Source: Dasypus novemcinctus (Eukaryota; Chordata; Mammalia; Cingulata; Dasypodidae). From it: a DNA stretch of 64,000 nt. Under the pieces are notes generated by a model. The model was not told where the DNA came from, ran no database searches, and saw only the letters and a list, made by a program, of their open reading frames with translations. This document shows, in pieces, positions 1 through 11,234 of the stretch. The DNA lies in the NCBI RefSeq assembly GCF_030445035.2, contig NC_080682.1, forward strand, positions 36,810,770 through 36,874,769, in the 5' to 3' direction. The stretch's first letter is position 1. Each line of letters begins with the position of its first letter. Both the position numbers and the translations under genes were made by a program.

Positions 1-335
1 CAGTTCATGAGTGATACTGTTGTGGGCTATGGGTGGAAGGCTCTTTGTCTCTTCAGAGATAACTAAGTTGTTTGACTTGTGAGTGTGGAACCTTAAGAGG
101 CTGCAGTCCTGCCCTTAGGGACAGTGGCAGCGGCTCCAGTCCCAGGAAATGTTTAACAATGCAAGGGCTATAAACTTTAAGTATTTAGGGGAAATGCAAA
201 AAGTAAATATGCTAAAAGCTTATCTAGAATATCTGGAGTCCATGCTAAAAGCTTACCTAAGATGTGGAAGAGATATATGCTAATTGAAGCCTATTGAGAA
301 CTGAAACAAAGGGACCATTTGGCCTTTCCTCTCTG

Positions 336-343
336 TATAAAAG
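336..343 (+). promoter_or_regulatory. LTR TATA box
   Basis: TATAAAAG lies about two thirds into the LTR, where a U3 promoter is expected. The same octamer is kept in both LTRs of the nearby provirus. Confidence 0.7.
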
Positions 344-403
344 ACGTTTGAAAATCTTGCTTGGGGCTAGGGGCTCGGGATTCAAACAGAAGTTCCAGCC
401 ATC

Positions 404-409
404 AATAAA
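404..409 (+). terminator. LTR polyadenylation signal AATAAA
   Basis: AATAAA lies 61 bp downstream of the TATA box, giving a short R region as in class I retroviral LTRs. It is conserved in both proviral LTRs. Confidence 0.65.
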
Positions 410-689
410 CCATTTTTCCTTCTCAAAATCATTCCTGAGTCCTGGCCTCTCTATACTCAAATAATTGAACTTCTCTTAAATTCTCCAACAATACCAACCT
501 TAAAAACTAATTTTCCTGACCCCAGCATCCCTGTTTTTAAACACTTTAATAAATAGAATGAAATAACAGAATGATATTTTCAATTTTTCTACTGATGATA
601 AATTCTTTTACTATAATTTATTAAGCAATGCAATTCTTCATTAACTGAATTGTAGAAATAAGAGAAAAAGACCTATTTTTAAGAAGTAT

Positions 690-1106
690 GGGAGGGAAGC
701 TGACTTGGCCCAATTGACAGGGCATCCACCTACCACTTGGGAGGTCCACAGTTCAAACCCTGGGCCTCCTTTACTTGTGTGGAGCTGGCCCATGTGCAGT
801 GCTGATGCACGCAAGGAGTGCTGTGCCATGCAGGGGTGTCCCCCACATAGGGGAGCCCCATGTGCAAGGAGTGCACCCCATAAGGAGAGCCACCCAGTGT
901 GAAAGAAAGTGCAGCCTGCCCAAGAATGGCACTGCACACACAGAGAGCTTACGCAACAAAATGACACAACAAAAAGAAACACAGATTCTCGGTGCCACTG
1001 ATAAGGATAGAAGTAGTCACAGAATAATACACAGTGAATGGACACAGAGAGCAGACAACTGGGGGGGTAGGGGAGAGAAATAAATAAAAAATAAATCTTA
1101 AAAAAA
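690..1106 (+). mobile_element. DAS-type SINE (armadillo tRNA-Ala-derived), near full length
   Basis: The element opens with a tRNA-like head (A-box-like TTGGCCCAATTGACAGGG, B-box-like GTTCAAACCC), followed by the long body typical of armadillo DAS SINEs with repeated GCAAGGAGTGC motifs, and ends in an (AAATA)/A-rich tail. Imperfect target duplications AAGAAGTATG / AAGAAGTAGG flank it at 681-690 and 1107-1116. The several short reading frames on both strands here are fortuitous. This element is the main evidence for a xenarthran source. Confidence 0.9.
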
Positions 1107-1116
1107 AAGAAGTAGG

Positions 1117-2159
1117 GAGATTTGGTTTCACTAGATTTGAAAAATTACTTTGTTGGTTGATAAATCTTGAATTTAAAATGGCATTTAGAACTTTCACTTC
1201 TACTTAGGATGTAGAAATCTGTCAGAAATATTATTTCAACTTTGAAATTTTTTTTTAAAGTCAAATAAACTTTTTTTAAAAAGCATAGCACTTCATGGTC
1301 CCAGCAGAAGTTTGAAGCTGAAAACATCCAAGTAACTTGAAGCCCCAGGATGGACAAAATCTTCAAAGAGAAGTGACAAATGTACCATTTCAAATTTGTG
1401 ACAGGTTGGAAGAAAGAGTTGGCCATAGGACAAGCAGATACAAGGAAATGAGCTAAATTGTAAAGAATTATTAAACCCAAATGTGGACTACAATGTCAGT
1501 AGGAAAATAAGACTAGCCTAGATTCAAGGGGTTTGCATTTCCTCTCAATATCTTCTCTGCAGTTCTCTATTGATATTCCTGAAAAAGACTGGGGGCAGGC
1601 TGGGAGATCTTCAAACAAGATTCCAGTGCAACACACAAAATACCAAATTTCCTCCTCTCTTGCTAAAATGAGGTGCTTCTATTACTTTGCCAAAGACAAC
1701 TTTATTTTTCCTTTAATCTGCCTTAAAATTAGATAAGATTTACTGAGATAACTATTCATAGAAGTATTCCTGCTTTGTGAGAGCATTCAATCTATAATAA
1801 ACTTTTGTATCCTTAAACTCTCCCCTTAATTATCCAAACAAAGCCTAAATCCTATCATACTTGCTTTCTAAAATTCTTTACATAGAAATAGCATATTTCC
1901 CCATTGCATATTTCCTCACTGCATTGAATAGTAAAGGCTATTTGTTGAAACACAGATATTCCTAGTGGTCATTGGCTAAAGAGCATTGATAATTACTAAC
2001 TATAAAGTTCTTATAGAGCTTATAAAAAGCTCAAATATACTTAAGAAATTTCATCAGAGGGAGCCCACTATAAGGAGGTGTCCCATGAACTGCTAGATAT
2101 AAAATTGTTAAAAGCATAATACAATATCTGAAACAATGAATTCCTTATGCTTAACAGTA
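1117..2159. other. Unassigned AT-rich stretch
   Basis: I see no convincing gene, RNA or recognisable repeat. Short open frames have no splice context or recognisable domain. The stretch probably contains very old repeat remnants. Confidence 0.4.
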
Positions 2160-2592
2160 GAGCCAGTACAGCTGAAGAAAGGATGAGTAAATCAGAAGAT
2201 AAGCCAACAAAGTAAAGGAAATTTAGATAAACAACTAATGGGAAAATTATTCAAGGTATTTGGGGAAATACTAAACAGTTTCATATTCATGTAGTTAGGT
2301 TCAGGAAAAAGAATAGGGAGGGGATGGTTAGAAGAAATATTGAAGGAGATAATGGCAAAAACTTTTCCAAAAATAAGGAAAAACATTGAAACATTGGGCC
2401 AAAAATGCCAACAAACCCCCAGAAAAGATAAATACAAAAATCCAAATAATCATAAAACAAATATAGATTCATCAGTCTCAGTGATGAAAAATAAAGATAA
2501 GTAAACATTTATGAAGACTGTCAGAGGAAAACATGTCACGTATGCTAGAAAAAACATAATTGTTATGAGAGACTTGCCATTGATAATGTTAT
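2160..2592 (+). mobile_element. Ancient L1 fragment, left part (ORF1 region)
   Basis: The sense strand resembles the ORF1 end of old mammalian L1s, for example the stretch around 2345-2445 (GATAATGGCAAAAACTTTTC, then an A-rich run with CCCAGAAAAGATAAATAC). All frames are broken. The element is cut exactly at the integration site of the 2593-9833 provirus and resumes at 9838. Confidence 0.6.
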
Positions 2593-3070
2593 TGTTGTGG
2601 AATTTAAGAGAAGTTCAATTATTTGAGTATAGAGAGGCCAGGACTCAGGAATGATTTTGAGAAGGAAAAATGGTTTATTGACGGCCGGCCGGACTCGGGA
2701 GCTTTCAGTTTGAATCCCGAGCCCGGAACAAGATTTTCAAACGTCTTTTATACAGAGAGGAAAGGCCAAATGGTCCCTTTGTTTCAGTTCTCAATAGGCT
2801 TCAATTAGCATATATCTCTTCCTCATCTTAGGTAAGCTTTTAGCATGGACTCCAGACATTCTAGATAAGCCTTTAGCGTATTTGGTTTTTGCATTTCCCC
2901 TAAATACTTAAAGTTTATAGCCCTTGCATTGTTAAACATTTCCTGGGACTGGAGCCGCTATCACTGTCCCTAAGGGCAGGACTGCAGCCTCTTACCGTTC
3001 CACACCCACAAGTCAAACAACTTAGTTATCTCTGAAGAGACACAGAGCCTTCCACCCATAGCCCATATCA
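2593..3070 (-). repeat. 3' LTR of the provirus
   Basis: 478 bp. In the sense direction it starts TGATATGGGC and ends CCACAACA. TATA box and AATAAA (complement at 2674-2679) are retained. A hairpin with a 7-bp stem (2694-2700 / 2715-2721) lies between them on the transcribed part. Confidence 0.92.
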
Positions 3071-3085
3071 TTCCCCCCCTTTGTC
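3071..3085 (-). other. Polypurine tract of the provirus
   Basis: Read on the minus strand, GACAAAGGGGGGGAA directly abuts the start of the 3' LTR. This is the place and composition expected for the plus-strand primer of reverse transcription, and it fixes the provirus orientation. Confidence 0.85.
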
Positions 3086-5562
3086 AAAGTTTACTTGCTA
3101 AGCTTTGGCATAATTATTGTTGGAGCTATGAGGTGGATGGCTGTTTGTTGTCTTGACTGATTATTTATCAGTCTTTAGTACAGCATCCAGGACCATTTTT
3201 AGAAGTTTAGAACTTTTCATTCTGGACAGCAGAATCTTGGGCAGGGGCCTCCTGCAGTTATTCTGCTGCCACTAGCACTCACGTGGATTTCCAGTCAGGT
3301 TCCAGATCCATCTATTACTTTTATTTTACTCTTAAAGAGTTTACACCTTTAATTTTAAAGGGGTGCTGAAGGGAGACGATCTCTTTTCTGTAACTGCTTC
3401 CTGCTGGCCATGGGCTGTAGTCATTGCCTAATAAGGTGTAAAACTCTTTAATTTATTCTAACTGGAGGAAGATGGATCTGGCATTCTGTACGAAGTTGGA
3501 TGAAGTTTTCATATGGTTAATAAGATGTTCACTCTGAAAGAAAACAAACTTAATTAAAAATTTGGAATACCTGTTTTTAAAAGAGGACACATTGGATTAC
3601 AGAGGTAGACAAGGTTAGATGCCTATAAAGATGGCACTCCTTAAAAGCTGGTGGGAACAGCATATATATTCTTTTTTAAGTTATCCATCTTTAGAGAGAA
3701 ATTGCAACAGACACTTAGCTTTGTCTGAAGACACATTCCAAGCTGTTCAATGATTGACACTCATTCGCTCTGTCAGATGCTCCTGGTGAACTGGCACTCC
3801 TTGGGCAACTGGCTTCACTCAGGATTAGAACACTAATTTGGAAATACTCTTAGTTTTCACCTGTGCAAGTGATCAGAACTACAGAATAAAGATTTTTACA
3901 CCTTGGTTTTCATTGTACAATTTCTAGCAATTTTGACTTGTTCAATAGGTGACTCACCATCAGCAAGCAAGCCTCACTTTTGCTACACAGCAGAGTACAG
4001 CAGAATATAGAAGTTGACTGAGACTGGCTGAGACTGCCACCTTATTCTATAGACATGTTATTAACTGTTTAGAAAATGATTTTACCAGGAATTTAGCATG
4101 TCTAATATACTTCTGCACTTGATCCAAAATAGAAAAGATAACATTACAATTATTAGGCATATATTTAGTACAGGATAAAAGTACAGCACTTAATATTAAC
4201 TAACGTATTACTTAATGCATAACTAACATATTACTTAATGCATAAGGATTCGGAGTTGCAATTATTAGTTTTGAGTTTCAGGTTTGTAATACTTTACATG
4301 TTATCTCTCCATGAGAGCAGGCCATAATGCCAATTGTGTTTTAGGTTTCACTTACAGTATCCTGGTATCATGGCTCCACTTAGCATGTTCTTCAACGCAG
4401 TGAGCAAGTTGCAGCATCCTTCATCTTAGAGAGATTTTCCAGTATTCTACTAGCCTGGTGCATAGTGCTCTCTGGCACCATGGAACAGTGCCAGTCTGGA
4501 GGCGATATCCATTGTACACTTAGCTGTACCGAGTCATTATTGGCTGCAGGAGCTTGAAACTGCAATATAGTTTCCATCGACTTCAGGAGCAGAACCAGAG
4601 ACTGATATAGCACATATTTTTAATTGAGGGGTCAGTGACCAGCCTAGCCAATAACTCACATGGAGAGGCTACCTGTAATGTATACAAGGCCTGGTTCGAA
4701 TGCACAAGAGTTTGATAATGTTAACGTTTATTCCTTGTTTATATATATATTTTAAACAATTTAATGCAACACATCATATATTAAATGACTGTCTACTTAC
4801 ACAATTTTATTATGAAGATAACAGTAGGTACTTTACTTTAGTAATAGAGGAAAAATATTATTTTTCATTGTTAAAATGAAAACAGAATATTTCCAATAGA
4901 ATCAAGACAACTTTTTATTACCATTTACTTAAATGTGTATTTTGCAGTGGCCTTCAGACAGGTTTATTATCATGAAGTTATTTCTGCTACCAATACCAAT
5001 CTAAGTTTCTTTAGTTAACAATGACTTCTACAACTAGAACTATTTAAACATTTTCAGTTTGGAAGATGTTTTACAAACTCTTTATAATTGACTATAACCA
5101 CATTGACTAGCCACCTCATGTTTAAATAAACTTACTAAATTACAATTACCAATGAAAGAAATTTACTCTTTATTTAAGAGAGCATATCTACAATCTTTTT
5201 CCTTTAGCCTAATTTCACCAATGTGAACTTACAATTTTCATTACTCTAAAGATTTTGTACATAATGTTAATTTAGTTTATAAATTAACTATGGGAGATTA
5301 CACTCAAGTTAAATAAAATTGAAACCATAATAGTTTATGCAAGGAATGTTCTCTTTTTCCCTTACAGGAAGCTAAAAACTTCTTTTCTTTAAGTTATGAA
5401 AATTATTAATTTAAAAGCATACTGACTACCAGGTTTTAAAACACATTACACAATTACTTAATTTTTTTAAAATCATAACCCAGGAAAGATTTCTCCATAG
5501 TTTTTATGGACTTTCCTTTACTTACTGAAATTTGTTAATAGAGCCACTAATTACCTTTATTT
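3086..5562 (-). other. Provirus interior, 3' portion, non-coding
   Basis: No ORF longer than 74 codons with recognisable content. The segment around 4392-4613 (minus) matches the plus-strand segment at 15212-15394 and about 42240-42440, showing shared ancestry with the other two ERV copies. I cannot assign it to a specific gag, pol or env domain. Confidence 0.6.
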
Positions 5563-6094
5563 TGTTGGAAAGAAATCTTCTGGAAGAAATTAAGGCTCAC
5601 CAGATTGTGGAGAAGAAAATAATTTATTCTCAATCTTGCAAGAAGGGGTGCAGAGCCAGATATGGCTGGTGCCACGAACAAAGAAAATTGACACAATTTA
5701 TATATACCCCTAAGCCTAGCATGCAAGCTCTTCCTGTTTTTCCATAGATTGGATACTTCAGAAGTTACAGCTTATCTGAGATTTAACTTTCCCACGCAAA
5801 AGTTTGATTTAACTGCTTCTTCTATCACATTCCAACCATTTTAGTTTTTACCTGCTCCCCCCTTTGTCAAATAAGGAATAGAATTTAGTGCTGAAATGGC
5901 ACCGACTTAGCTCCTTCTTGGGCATCCTTCCACTGCCCATAGGACTGGCCTAAACTGGTCTCCTCCACTGTTGTCCAACCCGGGAGTGGGAGACTGAGGC
6001 AGCAGGCCGCCAGGTTACATCAACATTTTTCTTATGTGAAAATTAACCTACTCTTTGTGTGTTTTTTTTTTTTTTTTGCATTTTATGGCTGACA
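5563..6094 (-). mobile_element. LTR/PPT-like insert inside the provirus interior
   Basis: Alignment by eye with the relative at 14220-14260 shows about 530 extra bases here. On the minus strand the insert contains a G-rich polypurine-like run (complement of 5851-5871), then an AT-rich TATATATA-like box (about 5697-5706) and AATAAA (complement at 5623-5628), i.e. the layout of a PPT followed by an LTR. It begins TG and ends CA on the plus strand. No target duplication was found, so it may have arrived by recombination rather than integration. Confidence 0.45.
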
Positions 6095-9000
6095 AAGGTT
6101 TAAACTGGGAAATTACCAGGCAAACTGATTCTTAATTCCCTAGCCTAGTAGATAGGTTTAATCTGCCACACCTAGTCTTGCCTTAAAAGCTCTTGCAAAG
6201 AGGAGGCCCTTTCCCAATTGTTTCCATAATCAGATTTCTATGACTTTTTCATCCTGCTTAGTTTAATTTGGGCTTTAAGAATATTTATAAATATAACTGC
6301 ATATTTAATTTTTAACAATTTGAATAGACCTCTTTTAAGAATTTTTATTTGTTAATTTGATATTTATCCTGATGTATGAAGACATACATTGAGCTTTTTT
6401 TTTAAAATGGGCAGACACAAAGAGTTAGACACAAACACAACTCATTGATATTACTTATAATTTGCATTATTTTATATACTGTTTAGCTTAATTAATTAGG
6501 GGTCCAGAAATACATATTACTTATATAACTGCATATTTAACCTCAACAATTTGAGCAAATAGGCAGACATGAATAGTTTGACACAACAACATGACTTTAG
6601 TTACTTTAAACTTTTCAAAGACTTTTGAAACTCTTCTTAATTTGCACTATGACCATGCAGTTTACCACAAGAATTTTCTTTCTTACTTAATGGATCGTAA
6701 TAACCAAAATGTTCTCAATGCCTTAGCACCATTTTGTTTTAGAACTTTATATTTTACTTTGAAATTAGCAGAATTTTGGATAAGCAACAAGATTAATTTT
6801 ATATATATTTACTGAGGCTATTTGAAGCCTCAGGGAGACAGACTGCTTTCTCTCATGAATTGCCACTCTTAGGAACACTGACCGTCAAGGCAGGAGACTT
6901 CTCCCCCTCCACCCCCCTTTTTGATTTTGGAGATAATAAAACTCCAGTGGCCATTTAACCTTATTCTATCAGGCAGCAATTTATTTAGTTTACACTTGAA
7001 TTCAGGAGAGAAAGGGTTACTAATACCAGGAGAGGAGACAGTGATGTCCCAGCTCTTCTCAATTATGAAATAACCATAGGCAAAGGCAAAGGGTGAGGTT
7101 AGTCTTGAAGTAACCATAAACAAAGGAAAGGTTAGTGTAGAATTTACACTTAAATAATAGTTTCAGGCTAAATTCACCCAGCTATAATCTCAGTTATTGT
7201 CTTTCCACTGTTTTATAATATAAATGCATTTATAAATGATTTTAACTCTTAGTTACAGTTTTATTAATTTTATTTTATAACACCTTTAAATACCTTTCAT
7301 TCAACTTATAACATATTAAATGAACTTAACCATTACTTTAATTTTTCCTTTAAAGTAAAAGAATAAATCTCTTGCAGTTAGTTTGAAATAAAAGGCTACT
7401 TTTCAGGATTTGATTTCTAGAACATAAAATGTTCTTTTAAAAGAGGTAAGACTCTTCTTCAAACATTGAGGATATGATGAGGTTAAAGCACAAGAAGCTA
7501 TTGATAAAAGTTTTTCTTTGTATATTGATCTTACTCAATTTTAATCATAAAAATTTCCCTTCCACAAACCTTCTACACTTTCAGTATTCATTCAGGTTCT
7601 GTCCCACACTCTACTCTTTCCAATAATCAATCATTTTATCTTAGGACAAAATCATCTTCTGTTTCCTTAACAATAAAAACACACTCCATATATCCCACAT
7701 ACTAAGTTACCAGGCAAACTTCTTACAACATATAATTGCCATTAATACTAAACAAGTTTGTTAAAATAATGAACTTTTCTTCACTTTAAATACTTAGTAG
7801 CATGTAATAATACCAGAAACAGTTTTTTGTAAGCAAGTTGGCAGGGGAGATTGGCTGCCGAATAAGTTTGTTATAAAATTGCCTTTTATTATTATTATTA
7901 TCAATTCAGTTGTGTTAAATAATGACTTTCTGCAATTAGCCACTTAAATACCTTAAACAATGCTTTGTAAAACTTTTATAATTATTTATACCCTTAAGAC
8001 AAATTTTACCTTCACAGAACACATTCTCTTACTTAAGGTTACTACAATACCTTCTAAGAACCTGAGCAGAATGCAAACGTATTTTGGCTTTGACACCCTA
8101 AGGAGGGAACTTTACCGCATTTATTCTGATTCTGCTTTTCACCTCCTTCACTTCCCCCCCTTCCAGGCAGTCAGGTGCACAAGAAACAGGAATGCGGCTT
8201 ATGAATAGAAGGGTGGACTCACTGGAAAGGGGCAAGCCGCTCCCCCCTTTCCAGCTTTCAGCCAAAATGGGCAGACAGAACCTACTCAAATTTGGCAACT
8301 CTCCCAGGAACCCAGCCGCCCTGACTGGGACATTCCCAACAAACTTGGGTGCTTGGCGCGGACACAGAAGGCCTCCAAGCCCCGGCAAAGGGCCAGACCA
8401 GAGACAAGACAGCAGAGCATGCACAAACATCTAGACTCCACAAACAGCCAGACTCCTCAGCTTTTGCCCCAGAATCATTTCACCCCCTTGCCAATGGCAA
8501 GGGAGGGCTCCAACTCAGCTGTAATTCTACTTTACATAAGGACACAACTCCAACACTAGCCTTGAGCTGACACAGACAGAAGCACAAAGGTCACTAATCT
8601 GACCCACAAGTTTATATATTTATTTTCACCATGGCTGCCCCCACAGCCATCACAAACCTCAGAACACTTAACATTTGGTATAAAGCGATTTCATTCACAA
8701 ATTAGCACCATAACAAAAGATTTCAGCTAGACTTTTCCACTGTTTAAACTTTACACCCAGACCAAGCTCCACCAGAAAAGCCGATCCATTTTCCTGTAAC
8801 CAAGTTTTGTTTTCCTTAATCTAGACCAATTTCCAGGACATTAGGACTTGAACCTATAAATAGCCCTTCCTATTAAAATCGAGACTCCACTCCTTTAGTG
8901 GATATAAGACCAGTACCAGATTCTAACATGCAGTTAGACAAACCCAAAACACCAGGGCTTTTCCCCGGTTTTCCTCCTTTTCCCAAGCCTAGAGAGAACG

Positions 9001-9333
9001 GCTTCCCCCCAGCCTTCTGGGGCTACTAGGGTTCTCTCGGGAGGTGATCAGCCTCCCCTTCCTAGCAATTAAAGCTAGGGCCTTCCAGACTGTGCTCACC
9101 CGGGGAGTCTTACCTTCTTCCATGTTCGGAGTTCTTTTTCGTTCCCAGAATCTTTCTCTTCAGACCTTCCATTGCCCTCGATTTTGTCGGGAAGATTCTG
9201 GTGGAGCCCACATCTTTTCTGGATTAAATTTAATCCAGGGGCACCCAGATTTGGGGTTCACCCGAGTCCTCCCGGCTTCCTCGGGGATTTGGAAGGGGCA
9301 GCAAAATGCTACCGTCTCTGGCCTTCATTTATT
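6095..9333 (-). other. Provirus interior, 5' portion including leader
   Basis: Non-coding. Read from the primer site leftwards it resembles the leader of the plus-strand relative at 11601-12500, including a donor-like AAG|GTAAGA near 9110. Several runs match the relative closely (e.g. complement of 6340-6440 versus 13885-13990). The 110-codon minus frame at 8098-8430 has no recognisable retroviral domain. Confidence 0.6.
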
Positions 9334-9351
9334 GTCCCTTCGCGGTCGCCA
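9334..9351 (-). other. Primer-binding site, tRNA-Arg type
   Basis: On the minus strand the sequence TGGCGACCGCGAAGGGAC starts four bases after the 5' LTR. Its complement closely matches the 3' end of a mammalian tRNA-Arg (CCCTTCGTGGTCGCCA as I recall it, one difference). This is the expected position for minus-strand priming. Confidence 0.8.
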
Positions 9352-9355
9352 AAAA

Positions 9356-9833
9356 TGTTGTGGAATTTAAGAGAAGTTCAATTATTTGAGTATAGAGAGG
9401 CCAGGGCTCAGGAATGATTTTGAGAAGGAAAAATGGTTTATTGACGGCCGGCCGGACTCGGGAGCTTTCAGTTTGAATCCTGAGCCCCGAACAAGATTTT
9501 CAAACGTCTTTTATACAGAGAGGAAAGGCCAAATGGTCCCTTTGTTTCAGTTCTCAATAGGCTTCAATTAGCATATATCTCTTCCACATCTTAGGTAAGC
9601 TTTTAGCATGGACTCCAGACATTCTAGATAAGCCTTTAGCGTATTTGGTTTTTGCATTTCCCCTAAATACTTAAAGTTTATAGCCCTTGCATTGTTAAAC
9701 ATTTCCTGGGACTGGAGCCGCTATCACTGTCCCTAAGGGCAGGACTGCAGCCTCTTACCGTTCCACACCCACAAGTCAAACAACTTAGTTATCTCTGAAG
9801 AGACACAGAGCCTTCCACCCATAGCCCACATCA
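9356..9833 (-). repeat. 5' LTR of the provirus
   Basis: 478 bp, starting TGATGTGGGC and ending CCACAACA in the sense direction. It is nearly identical to the 3' LTR. TATAAAAG is at 9508-9515 (complement) and AATAAA at 9437-9442 (complement). Adjacent to the primer-binding site. Confidence 0.92.
9508..9515 (-). promoter_or_regulatory. TATA box of the proviral 5' LTR
   Basis: TATAAAAG on the minus strand, 66 bp before the AATAAA at 9437-9442. Both are intact, so the LTR could still start transcription; whether it does cannot be seen from the sequence. Confidence 0.65.
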
Positions 9834-9837
9834 TTAT

Positions 9838-10450
9838 AAGCCAGGAAACAATGGAAAAATCTATTTAAAGTACTGAAAGACATCTCATTCAATACCCACT
9901 CAAACAACTTTCCAATATAAGAACAAACTAAAGATTTTCATAAAATTAGCACATACACACAGGGAGAAATAATTTTTTGCCAGAAGACTTAAGTTTTAAA
10001 AATTATCCAGGTGGGAACATGATAAGAGAGGGCCTTGGGTCTAAACATAGACATAAATTACCCTGAAGAAGCAAAAATAAAGGCAAATATATCAAATATT
10101 TGAGTTTTAACATTTTATCTGCTCTAAAACTAATTGCCCCAAATAAAACTAGGGTGTGTAATTGTTGGGTTTAAACTATATAGAAAAGTACAATTTATGG
10201 CAAAAATACCAAAATGGGAAAGAAGACTTGAATCTCTGCTACTTTACAATTATACTTTTATAAGGTATATGGTGTATTATTTTAGAGAATCTATGATAAA
10301 TTTAATATGCACTTATTAATCCCTAGGGCAACTACTAAAAATAGAGAAAACAAAAATTACAAACAAAAGGGTTTAAGGCAATATTATAGTTACCTATAAA
10401 TATAATAAGGAAAGTAAGATAATGTTATAAATATCTTTTAGTTCCTATAT
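9838..10450 (+). mobile_element. Ancient L1 fragment, right part (ORF1 / ORF1-ORF2 spacer)
   Basis: The sequence continues the L1 cut at 2592. GCCAGGAAACAATGG starts a segment similar to old L1 ORF1 3' ends, and AATCCCTAGGGCAACTACTA (about 10318) resembles the spacer of L1M-type elements. Frames are decayed. The pair shows that the provirus landed inside a pre-existing L1. Confidence 0.6.
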
Positions 10451-11234
10451 TTGATAATTTAATGGAAATGTATAATTCCTTTAAATGCTAGTATCAGAAG
10501 AAATGGACAATCTCTTTAATCTTATGTCTCTTAAAATAAATTGAATTTTTAATTAAAAACCATCCAAATGACAAAAATTCTGAAACTATTCTCCAAATGT
10601 AAAATATTGCCTTTCCATCAGAGTGGAACTTGGACAGAATACTGTGTGAAACCTCTTGAAACATCTTGGGAGATATACAGAGCAACCTGGATCTGGATTG
10701 CCCCAAAGAAAAGAGACACCCAAAAAGCCTACTAACAAAAGTCAGCACTGTTACACCCAAGGACAATATTTTCCTTTTTGTTGAGCTACTCTGTTCCTGA
10801 AAGCATCTCTTACAACAACCAACCTATAACTGACTAATAACAGGTTCTCTCCCCAGTTTAAACTCATCAGCTGATAAATCATTCTTTCCTTCAAAAAGGT
10901 CTTTCTTCCTGACAATAGGATTGTAAAATGTATGCTTGAGAACATTTAGCAGCTGTCTCCAAAATTACACTGCCTCTATTATCAGCTGTACTGAAGTCTG
11001 CCACCAACCTACCCCTCTATAAAATTCCTATATTTGTTATTTTTAAAAAATATAATTAAGTAATGTATTATATGTTTTCAACTCTAAGGGTAGAATAATT
11101 TTGTAGGAAAAAAAAGTTATATGACTATTATTAATATAACATGGGCATGAATTCAAATTTATCTAATTCCATATCTAGTCTGACTAGTTTCTAGAAAGCC
11201 AATTAAATGATATAGGCTTTGAATATGCAGAAAG
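10451..11234. other. Unassigned AT-rich stretch
   Basis: No gene or clear repeat recognised. Short minus-strand frames (about 10494-10945) have no recognisable domain. Confidence 0.4.

Larger units (their letters stand above)
18..490 (+). mobile_element. Solo LTR of the same ERV family as the 2593-9833 provirus
   Basis: A 473-bp LTR starts TGTTG and ends CCAACA. It is flanked by a perfect 4-bp target duplication ATAC (14-17 and 491-494), so it is a solo LTR left by recombination between two LTRs. It is closely related to the reverse complement of the two LTRs at 2593-3070 and 9356-9833 but carries more differences, including loss of the GC-rich segment between TATA box and poly(A) signal. 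The 4-bp duplication suits a gamma-type (class I) ERV. The short minus-strand reading frame inside it is not a gene. Confidence 0.88.
2593..9833 (-). mobile_element. Complete two-LTR endogenous retrovirus without coding capacity
   Basis: This 7.24-kb element has identical-length LTRs (478 bp) at 2593-3070 (3' LTR) and 9356-9833 (5' LTR), flanked by the 4-bp duplication TTAT (2589-2592, 9834-9837). Minus orientation is fixed by a primer-binding site beside the right LTR and a polypurine tract beside the left one, and by the TATA and poly(A) signals. By eye the LTRs differ at about five positions (about 1%), implying insertion within the last few million years. The 6.3-kb interior has no long ORF and no readable gag, pol or env. 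It is homologous to 11601-16086 (plus strand). Such an element would need proteins supplied in trans. It interrupts an old L1. Confidence 0.9.

Noticed and set aside
257-460. Frame MSIERPGLRNDF..., found three times in the window
   Set aside because: It is the antisense of LTR R-U5 sequence; its recurrence reflects LTR copies at 18-490, 2593-3070 and 9356-9833, not a gene family.
690-1106. Reading frames of up to 134 codons on both strands; tRNA gene at the 5' end
   Set aside because: The frames recur in the SINEs at 49387 and 58363. The tRNA-like head is part of a SINE and does not fold as a complete tRNA.
5563-6094. Simple solo LTR integrated into the provirus
   Set aside because: The ends are TG and CA, but the 4-6 bases on either side do not match, so I list it only as an LTR-like insert.
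8098-8430. 110-codon minus frame in the provirus as a gag remnant
   Set aside because: Position is roughly right for gag, but I see no matrix, capsid or zinc-knuckle motif and the relative at 11601-16086 does not keep the frame.
9356-9833. Plus-strand orientation of the provirus
   Set aside because: TATA, AATAAA, polypurine tract and primer site are all in order only on the minus strand.
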